A stretch of 42,688 bases of DNA, taken from the NCBI GenBank assembly GCA_041672395.1, contig JBAYZS010000016.1, forward strand, positions 1 through 42,688, in the 5' to 3' direction. The notes beneath the pieces were generated by a model. It was not told where the DNA came from. It did not search any database and saw nothing but the letters and a program-made list of their open reading frames with translations. This document shows, piece by piece, positions 33,112-41,500 of this stretch. How positions within the stretch are numbered: the stretch's first letter is position 1; each line of letters begins with the position of its first letter. The translations under genes were made by a program, and so were the position numbers. The stretch is from UBA5287 sp041672395. GTDB lineage: Bacteria > Bacteroidota > Bacteroidia > Bacteroidales > Dysgonomonadaceae.

Positions 33112-34182
33112 TTATTTCCGCGCTAATTCCATAACTACCAATTGCTGACGAACCGATTCTTCATGCACAGCTTCTAATATCTTTTTAGCAAATTCCGACG
33201 ACATATCCATCTTAACAGCCTGTTGTACACGATCCTGCAATATTTCGCCATAACGAGTAGTCTGTAAAACAGGCATATCATGTTCCAATTTATACTGACC
33301 AATTTCACGCGATACCCTCATTCTTTTGGAAAGTAACTCAAAGATCTTGTCGTCCAGTTCATCAATCTGTCCACGAAGTGTAGATAAGTCTTCAGTTGAT
33401 TGAATTGAATCACGAATTACCAATGAATGAATTACTTCACTCAGAGCACTTGGCGTAAGTTGTTGTTCTTTATCACTTAACGCGGTCTCAGGAGAGCAAT
33501 GAGATTCAATAATCAAACCATCGTAATTCATGTCCATTGCTTGTTGAGCTATTGTGAGGATCAAACTCCTTTTACCACCCATGTGACTAGGGTCGCAAAT
33601 GATTGGTAAATTAGGATATCTGCGTTTGAGTTCAATTGGAATATGCCATTGAGGAATATTTCGATAAACATTCTTATCCGGGGTACTGAATCCACGATGA
33701 ATGACTCCCAACTTGCGAACTCCGGCATTGTACAATCTTTCAATAGCACCGATCCACAATTCAAGGTCGGGATTTACAGGATTCTTTACCAGTACCGGAA
33801 TATCTGTACCCGCTAAGGTATCCGCTATTTCCTGGACAGCAAATGGATTAGTTGTTGTTCGCGCACCGATCCATAACATGTCCACACCATACTTTAACGC
33901 CTCATATACATGCTTTTGCGTTGCCACTTCCACTGCAACATACATACCCGTTTCTTTCTTTACCCTTTGCAACCATTTGAGGGCGACACTGCCCATTCCT
34001 TCGAACCCACCAGGTTTTGTTCGTGGTTTCCACACACCCGCACGAAAGATTTTAATACCTTCTGCTGCAAGCTGTTGTGCCGTTTCCATTACTTGTTCTT
34101 CGCTCTCTGCACTACAAGGACCAGCAATCACGAGCGGTCGTTTACTGTCGATCCCTGGAAGTAAAATTGATTCGAAATTCAT
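33112..34182 (-). CDS. Bifunctional DAHP synthase / chorismate mutase
   Basis: The fusion catalyses the first step of aromatic synthesis (phosphoenolpyruvate plus erythrose 4-phosphate to DAHP) and the first committed step of the Phe/Tyr branch (chorismate to prephenate). The N-terminal type I-beta (KDPG-like) DAHP synthase spans about residues 1-262: IAGPCSAES, KPRTKPGGFEGMG, WIGARTTTNPFAVQ, LVKNPVNPD, DPSHMGGKRS. An AroQ-type chorismate mutase follows from about 268 (LRGQIDELDDKIFELLSKRMRVSREIGQYK). In Bacillus the fusion order is reversed. In such fusions the mutase domain often confers feedback sensitivity to prephenate; I infer this may apply. 13 bases separate it from the aminotransferase. 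Confidence 0.93.
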   Translation of the reverse strand: MNFESILLPGIDSKRPLVIAGPCSAESEEQVMETAQQLAAEGIKIFRAGVWKPRTKPGGFEGMGSVALKWLQRVKKETGMYVAVEVATQKHVYEALKYGVDMLWIGARTTTNPFAVQEIADTLAGTDIPVLVKNPVNPDLELWIGAIERLYNAGVRKLGVIHRGFSTPDKNVYRNIPQWHIPIELKRRYPNLPIICDPSHMGGKRSLILTIAQQAMDMNYDGLIIESHCSPETALSDKEQQLTPSALSEVIHSLVIRDSIQSTEDLSTLRGQIDELDDKIFELLSKRMRVSREIGQYKLEHDMPVLQTTRYGEILQDRVQQAVKMDMSSEFAKKILEAVHEESVRQQLVVMELARK

Positions 34183-34195
34183 ATCTGAAGTTTTA

Positions 34196-35371
34196 TTATT
34201 TGTTCTTATATCTTGTTATTCTATTGTATGCCTCTTTTATCCTCTCCGTTGAAGCCCCAAGAGAAATACGTATGAATCTTTCGCCGTTGCTTCCAAAAAT
34301 GAATCCGGGAGTGATAAAAACATTAGCATTATATAAAATGTCATTTATTAAAGCTTCGCTACTTATCTCATTGTCGCTAATCTTACCCCACACGAACAAT
34401 CCAACCTGACTTTTATCAAAAGTGCAATTGAGTGCGGTCATAATCTTTTCGGCCCAGATCCGGCGTTCCGCATATATTTTGTTCATGTTTGCATACCATT
34501 CGGGCGGATTTGACAAAGCCGTTGCTGCAGCAATTTGCATTGGTTTAAACTGTCCACTGTCGATATTGCTCTTTTCTTTAAGAATCCATTTCACGAATTG
34601 TTCATTAGAAGCCAGCATTCCAATACGCCATCCCGGCATATTATGCGATTTACTTAACGAGTTTAGTTCTATACATATATCTTTTGCACCTTCTACAGAA
34701 AGGATGCTCATTGGATTATTGTTTAATATAAAACTATAAGGATTGTCGTGACAAATGATGATTTGATGCTTTTTTCCAAAGGCGACAAGTTTCTCAAACA
34801 ACTCAATAGACGCGTTGGCACCAGTTGGCATGTTAGGATAATTTACCCACATAAGTTTTACCCCCGTCAAGTCCATCTTCTCCAATGCATCGAAGTCCGG
34901 TTGCCAATTATCGTCCTCTTTTAGATCATAAGGAATAACTGTAGCACGTACAAGTTTGGATACCGATGTATAAGTTGGATATCCGGGATTAGGAACTAGC
35001 ACACCATCACCGAAATTCAAAAATGTGAGAGAGATATGAAGAATACCCTCCTTTGATCCAATAAGTGGGAGAATTTGATTCGTTGACAAGTTTACTCCAT
35101 AATAGTTTTTATACCAATTACTGAATGCTTCCCTCAGCTCTGGAATTCCATTGTAAGGTTGATATCCATGGTTGTTTGCCTGCATCGCACTCTCATTCAG
35201 CGCCTTAACAGTCGCTTCCGATGGTGGTTTGTCGGGGCTTCCAACCCCCAGACTTACAATATCTTTTCCTTCGGCATTGAGCTTTGCTACCTCAGCCAAC
35301 TTTACGGAAAAATAATATTCCGATATTGCTTTAATATGTTCGGCAGGTTCAATTTGTTTATTATGATTCAT
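34196..35371 (-). CDS. Class I/II aminotransferase, probably aromatic amino acid transaminase
   Basis: A PLP enzyme of fold type I, 391 residues. The PLP-binding Lys241 is in SLSKSHNMPGWRIG, with Asn180 (NYPNMPTG), Asp209 and Tyr212 as the other cofactor contacts. The frame opens at a TTG at 35389 inside pheA, but the ATG at 35371 (MNHNKQIEPAEHI) is 7 bases after the pheA stop and is the better start. The family includes LL-diaminopimelate and aromatic aminotransferases. Placement between pheA and DAHP synthase supports transamination of phenylpyruvate and 4-hydroxyphenylpyruvate to Phe and Tyr; substrate is inferred from context. Confidence 0.88.
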   Translation of the reverse strand: MNHNKQIEPAEHIKAISEYYFSVKLAEVAKLNAEGKDIVSLGVGSPDKPPSEATVKALNESAMQANNHGYQPYNGIPELREAFSNWYKNYYGVNLSTNQILPLIGSKEGILHISLTFLNFGDGVLVPNPGYPTYTSVSKLVRATVIPYDLKEDDNWQPDFDALEKMDLTGVKLMWVNYPNMPTGANASIELFEKLVAFGKKHQIIICHDNPYSFILNNNPMSILSVEGAKDICIELNSLSKSHNMPGWRIGMLASNEQFVKWILKEKSNIDSGQFKPMQIAAATALSNPPEWYANMNKIYAERRIWAEKIMTALNCTFDKSQVGLFVWGKISDNEISSEALINDILYNANVFITPGFIFGSNGERFIRISLGASTERIKEAYNRITRYKNK

Positions 35372-35378
35372 CTTGCAA

Positions 35379-36227
35379 TTAATCTTCAATTGTTTGTTTG
35401 TCTTCTCTATATTCTCCCAAAATTTTCAGATCGCGGACAAGCGGTAAAATGGCATCAATAGATTGTCTATAACGCTCAAAATTGGTAAAAGTTAGATCGA
35501 TATAAAATTGATACTCCCATTCGCGGCCGATGATTGGTAAAGACTGAATTCGAGTTAGGTTGATTCCATAAAAAGAGAGTACCGAAAGTACTTGTGAAAG
35601 ACTACCTTCTTTATGAGAAAGTATAAAAACCAATGACGATTTATTAATGTGATTATCTTTTTGGACTTCGGCCAACATTTCTTCACGCGCAAGAATCAAA
35701 AACCGGGTAAAGTTCCGTTTGTTAGTTTCTATTCCTTTAGCCAATACTTGCAGTCCGTACATTTCAGCGGCCAGATTACTGCAGACTGCTGCGTATCCTT
35801 TAAGAGATTTATCGCGAATTTCTTTTGCAGCAAGCGCTGTGTCTTCGTGCTCCACAATTTTTATATCTGGCAGGGTTTCGAGAAAATCTTCGCATTGCAT
35901 AAGTGCAATTGGATGAGATATCACTTCATATATCTGATCAATGGTTTGTCCGGGAAGAGCTGCTAATGAATGAGATATTCTAAGTTTGTACTCACCAGCA
36001 ATTTGTAGATCGCTCTGTCTCAACAGGTCATGATTCTGCAACAAACTTCCGGCGATGGTGTTTTCAATCGCCATTATTCCAATAAGAGAAGGATCTTTTT
36101 GGGCTTCTTTGAAAATATCTCGAAATGTGATACAAGGCACTATTTCTAATTCTTCGTTACTGAAATATTTTCTGGCCGCGATTTCGTGATAGGCGCCTGC
36201 CCCACCCTGTATAGCTACTCTTTTCAT
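35379..36227 (-). CDS. pheA: Prephenate dehydratase
   Basis: Converts prephenate to phenylpyruvate, the last step before Phe. The 282-residue protein has the periplasmic-binding-like catalytic domain with AIENTIAGSL and the TRF motif (Thr174-Arg175-Phe176), then a C-terminal ACT domain (about 197-270). The ACT domain's GSLSQVL and TRIQSLP motifs correspond to the GALV and ESRP motifs that bind Phe, so feedback inhibition by Phe is likely. There is no chorismate mutase domain. It is the first structural gene of the operon, 25 bases after a rho-independent terminator that belongs to a leader-peptide attenuator. Confidence 0.94.
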   Translation of the reverse strand: MKRVAIQGGAGAYHEIAARKYFSNEELEIVPCITFRDIFKEAQKDPSLIGIMAIENTIAGSLLQNHDLLRQSDLQIAGEYKLRISHSLAALPGQTIDQIYEVISHPIALMQCEDFLETLPDIKIVEHEDTALAAKEIRDKSLKGYAAVCSNLAAEMYGLQVLAKGIETNKRNFTRFLILAREEMLAEVQKDNHINKSSLVFILSHKEGSLSQVLSVLSFYGINLTRIQSLPIIGREWEYQFYIDLTFTNFERYRQSIDAILPLVRDLKILGEYREDKQTIED

Positions 36228-36251
36228 CTGCTAGTTTTGCTCGTTTTAGTC

Positions 36252-36285
36252 AAAAAAAAAATCCTATCGTGTTATCGACAGGATT
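36252..36285 (-). terminator. Intrinsic terminator (attenuator) before pheA
   Basis: On the minus strand AATCCTGTCG and CGATAGGATT form a 10-bp stem with one G-U pair and a 6-base loop, followed directly by a run of nine U (36260-36252). It lies only 25 bases before the pheA ATG and downstream of a promoter and a short ORF, so most transcripts would end here unless the fold is disrupted. Its 5' arm can pair instead with the sequence right after the leader stop codon. Confidence 0.9.
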
Positions 36286-36340
36286 CTATATTTTATATTT
36301 TGTTACTTATTTTCTAAATGTTTGCATACAAAATCCTGTC
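36277..36340 (-). promoter_or_regulatory. Antiterminator pairing of the phe/tyr leader
   Basis: GACAGGATT (36340-36332), beginning two bases after the leader peptide stop codon, is exactly complementary over 9 nt to AATCCTGTC (36285-36277), which is the 5' arm of the terminator. The two pairings exclude each other. A ribosome resting at the stop codon would cover the upstream arm and let the terminator form. Confidence 0.8.
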
Positions 36341-36383
36341 TTTACCTATTAAAGTAAAAATAAAAATAGAATGAGTATGCAAA
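36321..36383 (-). promoter_or_regulatory. Protector hairpin of the phe/tyr leader
   Basis: TTTGCATAC (36383-36375), codons 6-8 of the leader ORF, is exactly complementary over 9 nt to GTATGCAAA (36329-36321), just beyond the antiterminator arm. This pairing would enclose the Phe/Tyr codon run and the antiterminator arm. A ribosome stalled on the Phe/Tyr run would break it. It corresponds to the 1:2 stem of classic attenuators. Confidence 0.65.
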
Positions 36384-36398
36384 ACTGTAAGCGTTCAT
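36342..36398 (-). CDS. Phe/Tyr-rich leader peptide of the aromatic operon
   Basis: An 18-codon ORF, ATG to TAA, encoding MNAYSFAYSFYFYFYFNR. Five Phe and five Tyr make ten of eighteen residues, with seven in an unbroken alternating run at positions 10-16. It lies 22 bases after the -7 box, so it starts about 15 bases into the transcript, and its stop codon is 2 bases before the antiterminator arm. Leader peptides of this kind act as sensors: low charged tRNA-Phe or tRNA-Tyr stalls the ribosome in the run and allows transcription into pheA. No function as a protein is expected. The composition plus the surrounding RNA folds make chance very unlikely. Confidence 0.92.
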   Translation of the reverse strand: MNAYSFAYSFYFYFYFNR

Positions 36399-36420
36399 CT
36401 TGTTTCTTTTATAATGGTTG

Positions 36421-36451
36421 CAAATTTACTACATTTTCTGTTTTATCAAAA
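36421..36451 (-). promoter_or_regulatory. Promoter of the phe/tyr leader and pheA operon
   Basis: On the minus strand TTTTG (36451-36447), an 18-base spacer and TAAATTTG (36428-36421) form a complete Bacteroidetes -33/-7 promoter. Expected transcription start is near 36414, about 15 bases before the leader peptide ATG. Confidence 0.7.
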
Positions 36452-36629
36452 GAAAATGCCATATTTTATTGAAAAATAGTACTTAAAGGATATTTTCTTA
36501 AAAGATGATATCTAAATCATAAATTAACGATATACTTTTATGTTTAATACAATTAAATAAATCTAATTTAAATTGCAATAGATATGCGTTTTATTCCGAT
36601 TTGGGAAATGAATTATATAAAATAATTAA

Positions 36630-36637
36630 TATCTTTG
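36630..36637 (+). promoter_or_regulatory. Probable promoter -7 box of the peptide transporter gene
   Basis: TATCTTTG matches TAnnTTTG exactly, 51 bases before the transporter ATG. A -33 TTG at the right distance is not clear. Confidence 0.45.
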
Positions 36638-36688
36638 TAACCATCGTAATTATGACAAGTAATTTTAACTTAATAAATGATATAAAAA

Positions 36689-38371
36689 ATGTTTGAAGGA
36701 CAACCTAAAGGACTGTATGCTTTGGCATTAGCCAATACGGGCGAGCGATTTGGTTATTATACAATGCTCGCTATTTTTACACTTTTTCTCCAGGCAAAAT
36801 TTGGATTTTCGGCCGATCAAACCTCTACTATTTTCGGTGGTTTTTTGGGTTTAGTCTATTTTATGCCACTATTAGGAGGTTTTCTTGCTGATAGATTTGG
36901 ATATGGAAAAATGGTAACTGCCGGAATCGTCATCATGTTTTTTGGCTATTTACTGCTTTCAATTCCTACTGCTTTTGGAAGTTTGAACACAGGTATGATT
37001 CTGATGTTCGGCGCTTTAGCTATGATTTCAATTGGAACTGGATTTTTTAAGGGTAACCTGCAGGTAATGGTAGGTAATTTGTATGATGATCCAAAATATA
37101 AAGCAAAAAGAGATAACGGATTCAGTATCTTTTACATGGCTATTAACATTGGTGCACTTTTTGCTCCAGCCGCTGCAACTGCAGTTACGAATAATATTTT
37201 AGGTAAGGTCAATTTTACTTATAACGCTCAGATTCCTTCACTTGCACATCAATTCTTAAATGGTACTATCTCAGCTGAGGGGACCACACATCTTACCACT
37301 TTGGCTTCAGCGCAAGGTTTTGCCGGAGATTTGGCACAATTTAGTACTGCTTATATCGACCAACTATCTTTATCATATAATAGTGGCTTTTTAGTTGCTT
37401 GTCTTTCTTTGATTGTTTCCATGTCGATCTATCTTATTTTCAAACCGACATTTAAGCATGCGATGTACAGCAACAAACAGGCCAAAGCAGCTGGAGTTGT
37501 TAGTGCAGGGCCAGAACTTACACCCAAACAAACTAAAGAGCGCGTTACTGCTTTATTGCTTGTTTTCATTGTTGTAATTTTCTTCTGGATGGCTTTCCAT
37601 CAAAATGGATTGACTTTGACCTTCTTTGCTCGTGACTATACTGATAGTCTGGCCTCAGGTTTTACTCGAATTGGATTTAATGTATGGAATTTGGTTTTGG
37701 CTATTGTTGCAGTGTATGCATGTTTCGCCATTTACGACTCAAAAAAGGCACGTGGAAAAATCATAGCCGGTGCAGTTGCATCGATTGCATTAATTGTATT
37801 AGTAATTAATTATAGCAACACACCTGATATTATTGAAATTGCTCCACAGATATTCCAGCAATTTAATCCTTTCTTTGTTGTAGCACTTACTCCTTTTTCT
37901 CTGTCACTTTTTTCGTCACTTGCAAAAAAAGGCAAAGAACCGTCAGCCCCTCGTAAGATTGGTTATGGAATGATTGTAGCAGCGTTAGGTTTTGTTATCA
38001 TGGCAATTGCTTCTGTTGGACTTGCCACTCCTGACGAACTTGCAAACACTGGAGGAAAGAGCGACATGTTGATTTCTCCAAATTGGCTTATATCGACCTA
38101 CTTAGTTCTAACATTTGCAGAACTACTCCTTTCACCAATGGGAATTTCTTTTGTTACTAAAGTTGCACCTCCAAAATTAAAAGGAGCGATGATGGGATGT
38201 TGGTTTGCGGCAACTGCTATTGGTAATTATCTGACTGCTATCATTGGATATTTGTGGGGATCGATTCCCTTATGGATAGTTTGGAGCGTACTTATTGTTT
38301 GTTGTACATTATCTGCCATCTTTATCTTCTCAATAATGAAGAAATTAGAAAGAGCAACCGGCGACGCATAA
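36689..38371 (+). CDS. POT/PTR2-family peptide:proton symporter
   Basis: A 560-residue inner membrane transporter of the major facilitator superfamily, about 14 membrane helices, moving di- and tripeptides with protons. The first helix carries the family motif in a variant form: NTGERFGYY instead of ExxERFxYY, so the first Glu is Asn while the Glu-Arg pair is kept. The MFS loop GFLADRFGYGKMV and the second POT motif region (FSIFYMAINIGALFAPA) are clear. It is divergent from the aromatic operon and monocistronic, ending in a strong terminator. Imported peptides could supply Phe and Tyr, but a link to the neighbouring attenuator is speculation. Confidence 0.9.
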   Translation: MFEGQPKGLYALALANTGERFGYYTMLAIFTLFLQAKFGFSADQTSTIFGGFLGLVYFMPLLGGFLADRFGYGKMVTAGIVIMFFGYLLLSIPTAFGSLNTGMILMFGALAMISIGTGFFKGNLQVMVGNLYDDPKYKAKRDNGFSIFYMAINIGALFAPAAATAVTNNILGKVNFTYNAQIPSLAHQFLNGTISAEGTTHLTTLASAQGFAGDLAQFSTAYIDQLSLSYNSGFLVACLSLIVSMSIYLIFKPTFKHAMYSNKQAKAAGVVSAGPELTPKQTKERVTALLLVFIVVIFFWMAFHQNGLTLTFFARDYTDSLASGFTRIGFNVWNLVLAIVAVYACFAIYDSKKARGKIIAGAVASIALIVLVINYSNTPDIIEIAPQIFQQFNPFFVVALTPFSLSLFSSLAKKGKEPSAPRKIGYGMIVAALGFVIMAIASVGLATPDELANTGGKSDMLISPNWLISTYLVLTFAELLLSPMGISFVTKVAPPKLKGAMMGCWFAATAIGNYLTAIIGYLWGSIPLWIVWSVLIVCCTLSAIFIFSIMKKLERATGDA

Positions 38372-38393
38372 AATCAAATTATAAATTATATAG

Positions 38394-38424
38394 AACCGAT
38401 GGAACAAACCCCATCGGTTTTTTT
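38394..38424 (+). terminator. Intrinsic terminator of the peptide transporter gene
   Basis: AACCGATGG and CCATCGGTT form a 9-bp perfect stem with an 8-base loop, followed by a T run to 38424. It lies 22 bases after the transporter stop. Confidence 0.9.
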
Positions 38425-38527
38425 ATGCTCAAACTTTAACATTCTTGAAAACCTTAATTTACCGATAGATAGAAAAAACAATCTATAACTTCTTTTTATT
38501 TAAGGAAAGTTCTACTCCTATTTTGAT

Positions 38528-38535
38528 TATATTTG
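38528..38535 (+). promoter_or_regulatory. Probable dnaE promoter -7 box
   Basis: TATATTTG matches TAnnTTTG exactly, 30 bases before the dnaE ATG and after the transporter's terminator, so dnaE needs a promoter here. No clear -33 box. Confidence 0.45.
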
Positions 38536-38565
38536 TCAAAGCAATAGAAAAAAGAATTACAGTTT

Positions 38566-41500
38566 ATGCAGCCATTTATTCATTTACATGTCCACTCTCA
38601 GTATTCACTTCTTGATGGTCAAGCCAGTATTCCCAATTTAATTGACAAAGCTTACAAAGACGGTATGCGTGCAATCGCTCTCACCGATCACGGCGCTATG
38701 TACGGAATAAAGGAATTTATTAATTATACTAATAAAAAGAATCAGCCGGTTCAAAACGAAATTAAGAAACTGGAAAATGAGATCAAAGAATCGGGAAATA
38801 AAGGTGGAACTAGTGAAACTTTAACAAAACTGTATGCAAACCTGACAGAGGAAAAGAAAAAACTGTTCAAGCCTATTATTGGTTGCGAATGTTATCTGGC
38901 ACGCCGCGACAGGTTCTCGCAAAAAGATAAAGTTGATGCCAGTGGCTGGCACTTGATTGTGTTGGCAAAGAACTTGAAGGGGTACAAGAATCTGATAAAG
39001 ATTGCGTCGAAAAGCTGGACTGAAGGTTATTATTACAGACCACGCATAGATAAAGCATTATTAGAAGAATATCGTGAAGGATTGATTGTTACATCAGCCT
39101 GTTTAGGAGGTGAAATTTCAAGAAAGATTGACGACGGTCAGATAAAAGAAGCAGAAGAATCCGTTCAGTGGTATAAGAATCTTTTTGGAGATGATTATTA
39201 TCTGGAGATTCAACGCCACGAAACATATCGTTTGGATGCAGATCAGACCACATTTCCAAAACAACAAAGAGTAAATGAAGAGATACTTCGTATAGCAAAA
39301 AAATATGATGTAAAGGTAATTGCAACAAATGACACCCATTTTGTGAACGAAGAGGATGCCGATGCTCATGATCGTCTGATTTGTTTAAATACAGGTAAGG
39401 ATTTTGATGATCCAAACCGTATGAGATATACAAAACAGGAATGGCTGAAAACATCAGCCGAGATGAATAAGATTTTCGCTGATGTGCCTGAAGCTTTGGC
39501 AAACACACTTGAGATTGCCGACAAAGTGGAGTTTTATTCTATTGATAATCCGGCTCTTATGCCTTTTTACCCCATCGACCCCACTTTTGGCAATGAAGAC
39601 GAATACAAAACAAGATATTCTCAGGAACAACTAATTGAAGAGTTTGACGAAAAAGTTTTCAATCGATTAGGTGGTTATAATAAAGTAATCCGTATTAAAC
39701 TGGAAGCTGACTACCTGAGATATCTTACAAAAATTGGAGCTGCAAATCGTTATGGCAATAATATCAATGACGAATTAAAGGAACGTATTGATTTTGAGCT
39801 GGAAACTATTAAAACCATGGGTTTCCCTGGATATTTTCTAATTGTTCAGGATTTCATTGTTAATGCTCGTAAAATGGATGTTGCTGTTGGACCTGGTCGT
39901 GGTTCTGCAGCAGGATCCGTTGTTGCTTATTGTCTTGGAATCACTGATATTGACCCCTTAAAGTACAACTTACTATTTGAACGTTTTCTTAACCCAGATC
40001 GTATTTCAATGCCTGATATTGATATCGATTTTGATGATGAAGGTAGAGGAAAAGTTCTCCGATGGGTAACTGAAAAATACGGTAATGAAAAAGTAGCGCA
40101 TATAATTACTTATGGAACAATGGCTACAAAAATGGCTTTACGAGATGTGGCTCGTGTTCATAAACTGCCACTTTCTGAAGCCGACAGACTGGCAAAACTT
40201 GTTCCGGACAGGATTCCCGGAGAAAAAAAGGTTTCTCTGGCCAAGTCAATTGAAGTTGTTCCGGAATTAAAAGAAGCTTCTCAAAGCAGTGATCCTTTAG
40301 TTAGAGACACCTTGAAATATGCGCAAATGCTTGAAGGCAACATTCGAGGTACCGGTGTTCATGCTTGTGGTGTTATAATCGGACAAACAGATATTTCCGA
40401 TATTGTTCCAATTAGTACAGCTGAAGATAAAGAGACCAAAGAGAAACTATTAGTCACGCAATATGAGGGTTCTGTGATCGAGGAAACTGGTCTTATAAAA
40501 ATGGACTTCCTGGGACTAAAAACGCTTTCTATTATAAAAGATGCACTTGTTAATATAGAAGCCACAAATGGCATCAAAGTGGATATCGACAAAATTGATA
40601 TGGAGGATCAGGATACATATCAACTTTATTGCAATGGACAAACAACAGGAACATTCCAATTTGAATCGGCTGGAATGCAGAAATATCTGAAAGAGCTGCA
40701 ACCAAGCAAGTTTGAAGATTTGATTGCTATGAATGCGCTTTATCGACCAGGTCCAATGGATAACATCCCTTCTTTTATTGCAAGAAAACAAGGGAAAGAA
40801 AAAATTTCTTATGATATTCCTATCATGGAGAAATACCTGAGCGAAACATACGGAATTACGGTGTATCAGGAACAGGTCATGCTTCTTTCACGCTTAATAG
40901 CCAATTTTACTCGTGGTCAATCTGACGAGTTGCGTAAGGCAATGGGTAAGAAGCAAATAGAGAAGATGAATGCCCTAAAGGAGAAATTCTTCTCTGGTGG
41001 GAAGGCGAATGGTTATGAAATAGATAAACTGAATAAAATATGGATTGATTGGGAGAAATTTGCTCAGTATGCATTCAACAAATCTCATGCTACATGCTAT
41101 TCTTGGATTGCTTATCAAACTGCCTGGTTAAAAGCACATTATGCATCAGAATATATGGCTTCGGTTCTCTCAAACAATCTTAGTAATATTGTTGAGATAA
41201 CTAAGTTCATGGATGAATGCAAATCTATGAATATCAACGTTCTTAGTCCGGATATTAACGAATCATTCCTTAAATTCTCAGTGAATAAAAACGGTGACAT
41301 CCGTTTTGGTCTTGCTGGTATAAAAAGTGTTGGTCATTCTGCTGTGGTAGATATTATTAGTGAACGCACCAAGAATGGTGCTTATAAGGATCTTTTCGAT
41401 TTCGTGGAGAGGGTGAATCTGTCTTCATGCAACAAGAAAAATATTGAAGCACTGGCACTTGCCGGAGCTTTCGACTCTTTTCCCGGAGTTTCAAGGGAAC

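Larger units (their letters stand above)
36228..36688. other. Divergent regulatory region between pheA and the peptide transporter
   Basis: The 461 bases hold, on the minus strand, the pheA promoter, leader peptide, antiterminator and terminator (36252-36451). On the plus strand they hold a -7 box for the transporter (36630-36637) and a possible 14-codon upstream ORF (36652-36696). The stretch 36455-36629 is AT-rich and shows nothing I can name. Confidence 0.75.

Noticed and set aside
34077..34409. Plus-strand ORFs opposite the DAHP synthase and aminotransferase genes
   Set aside because: Shadows of strongly supported minus-strand genes.
35372..35389. TTG start for the aminotransferase
   Set aside because: Overlaps pheA and adds residues not needed; the ATG at 35371 follows the pheA stop.
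36252..36300. Terminator as the end of the plus-strand or a simple pheA 5' artefact
   Set aside because: The U tract lies only on the minus strand and just before pheA, and its arm pairs with the leader; attenuation explains it better.
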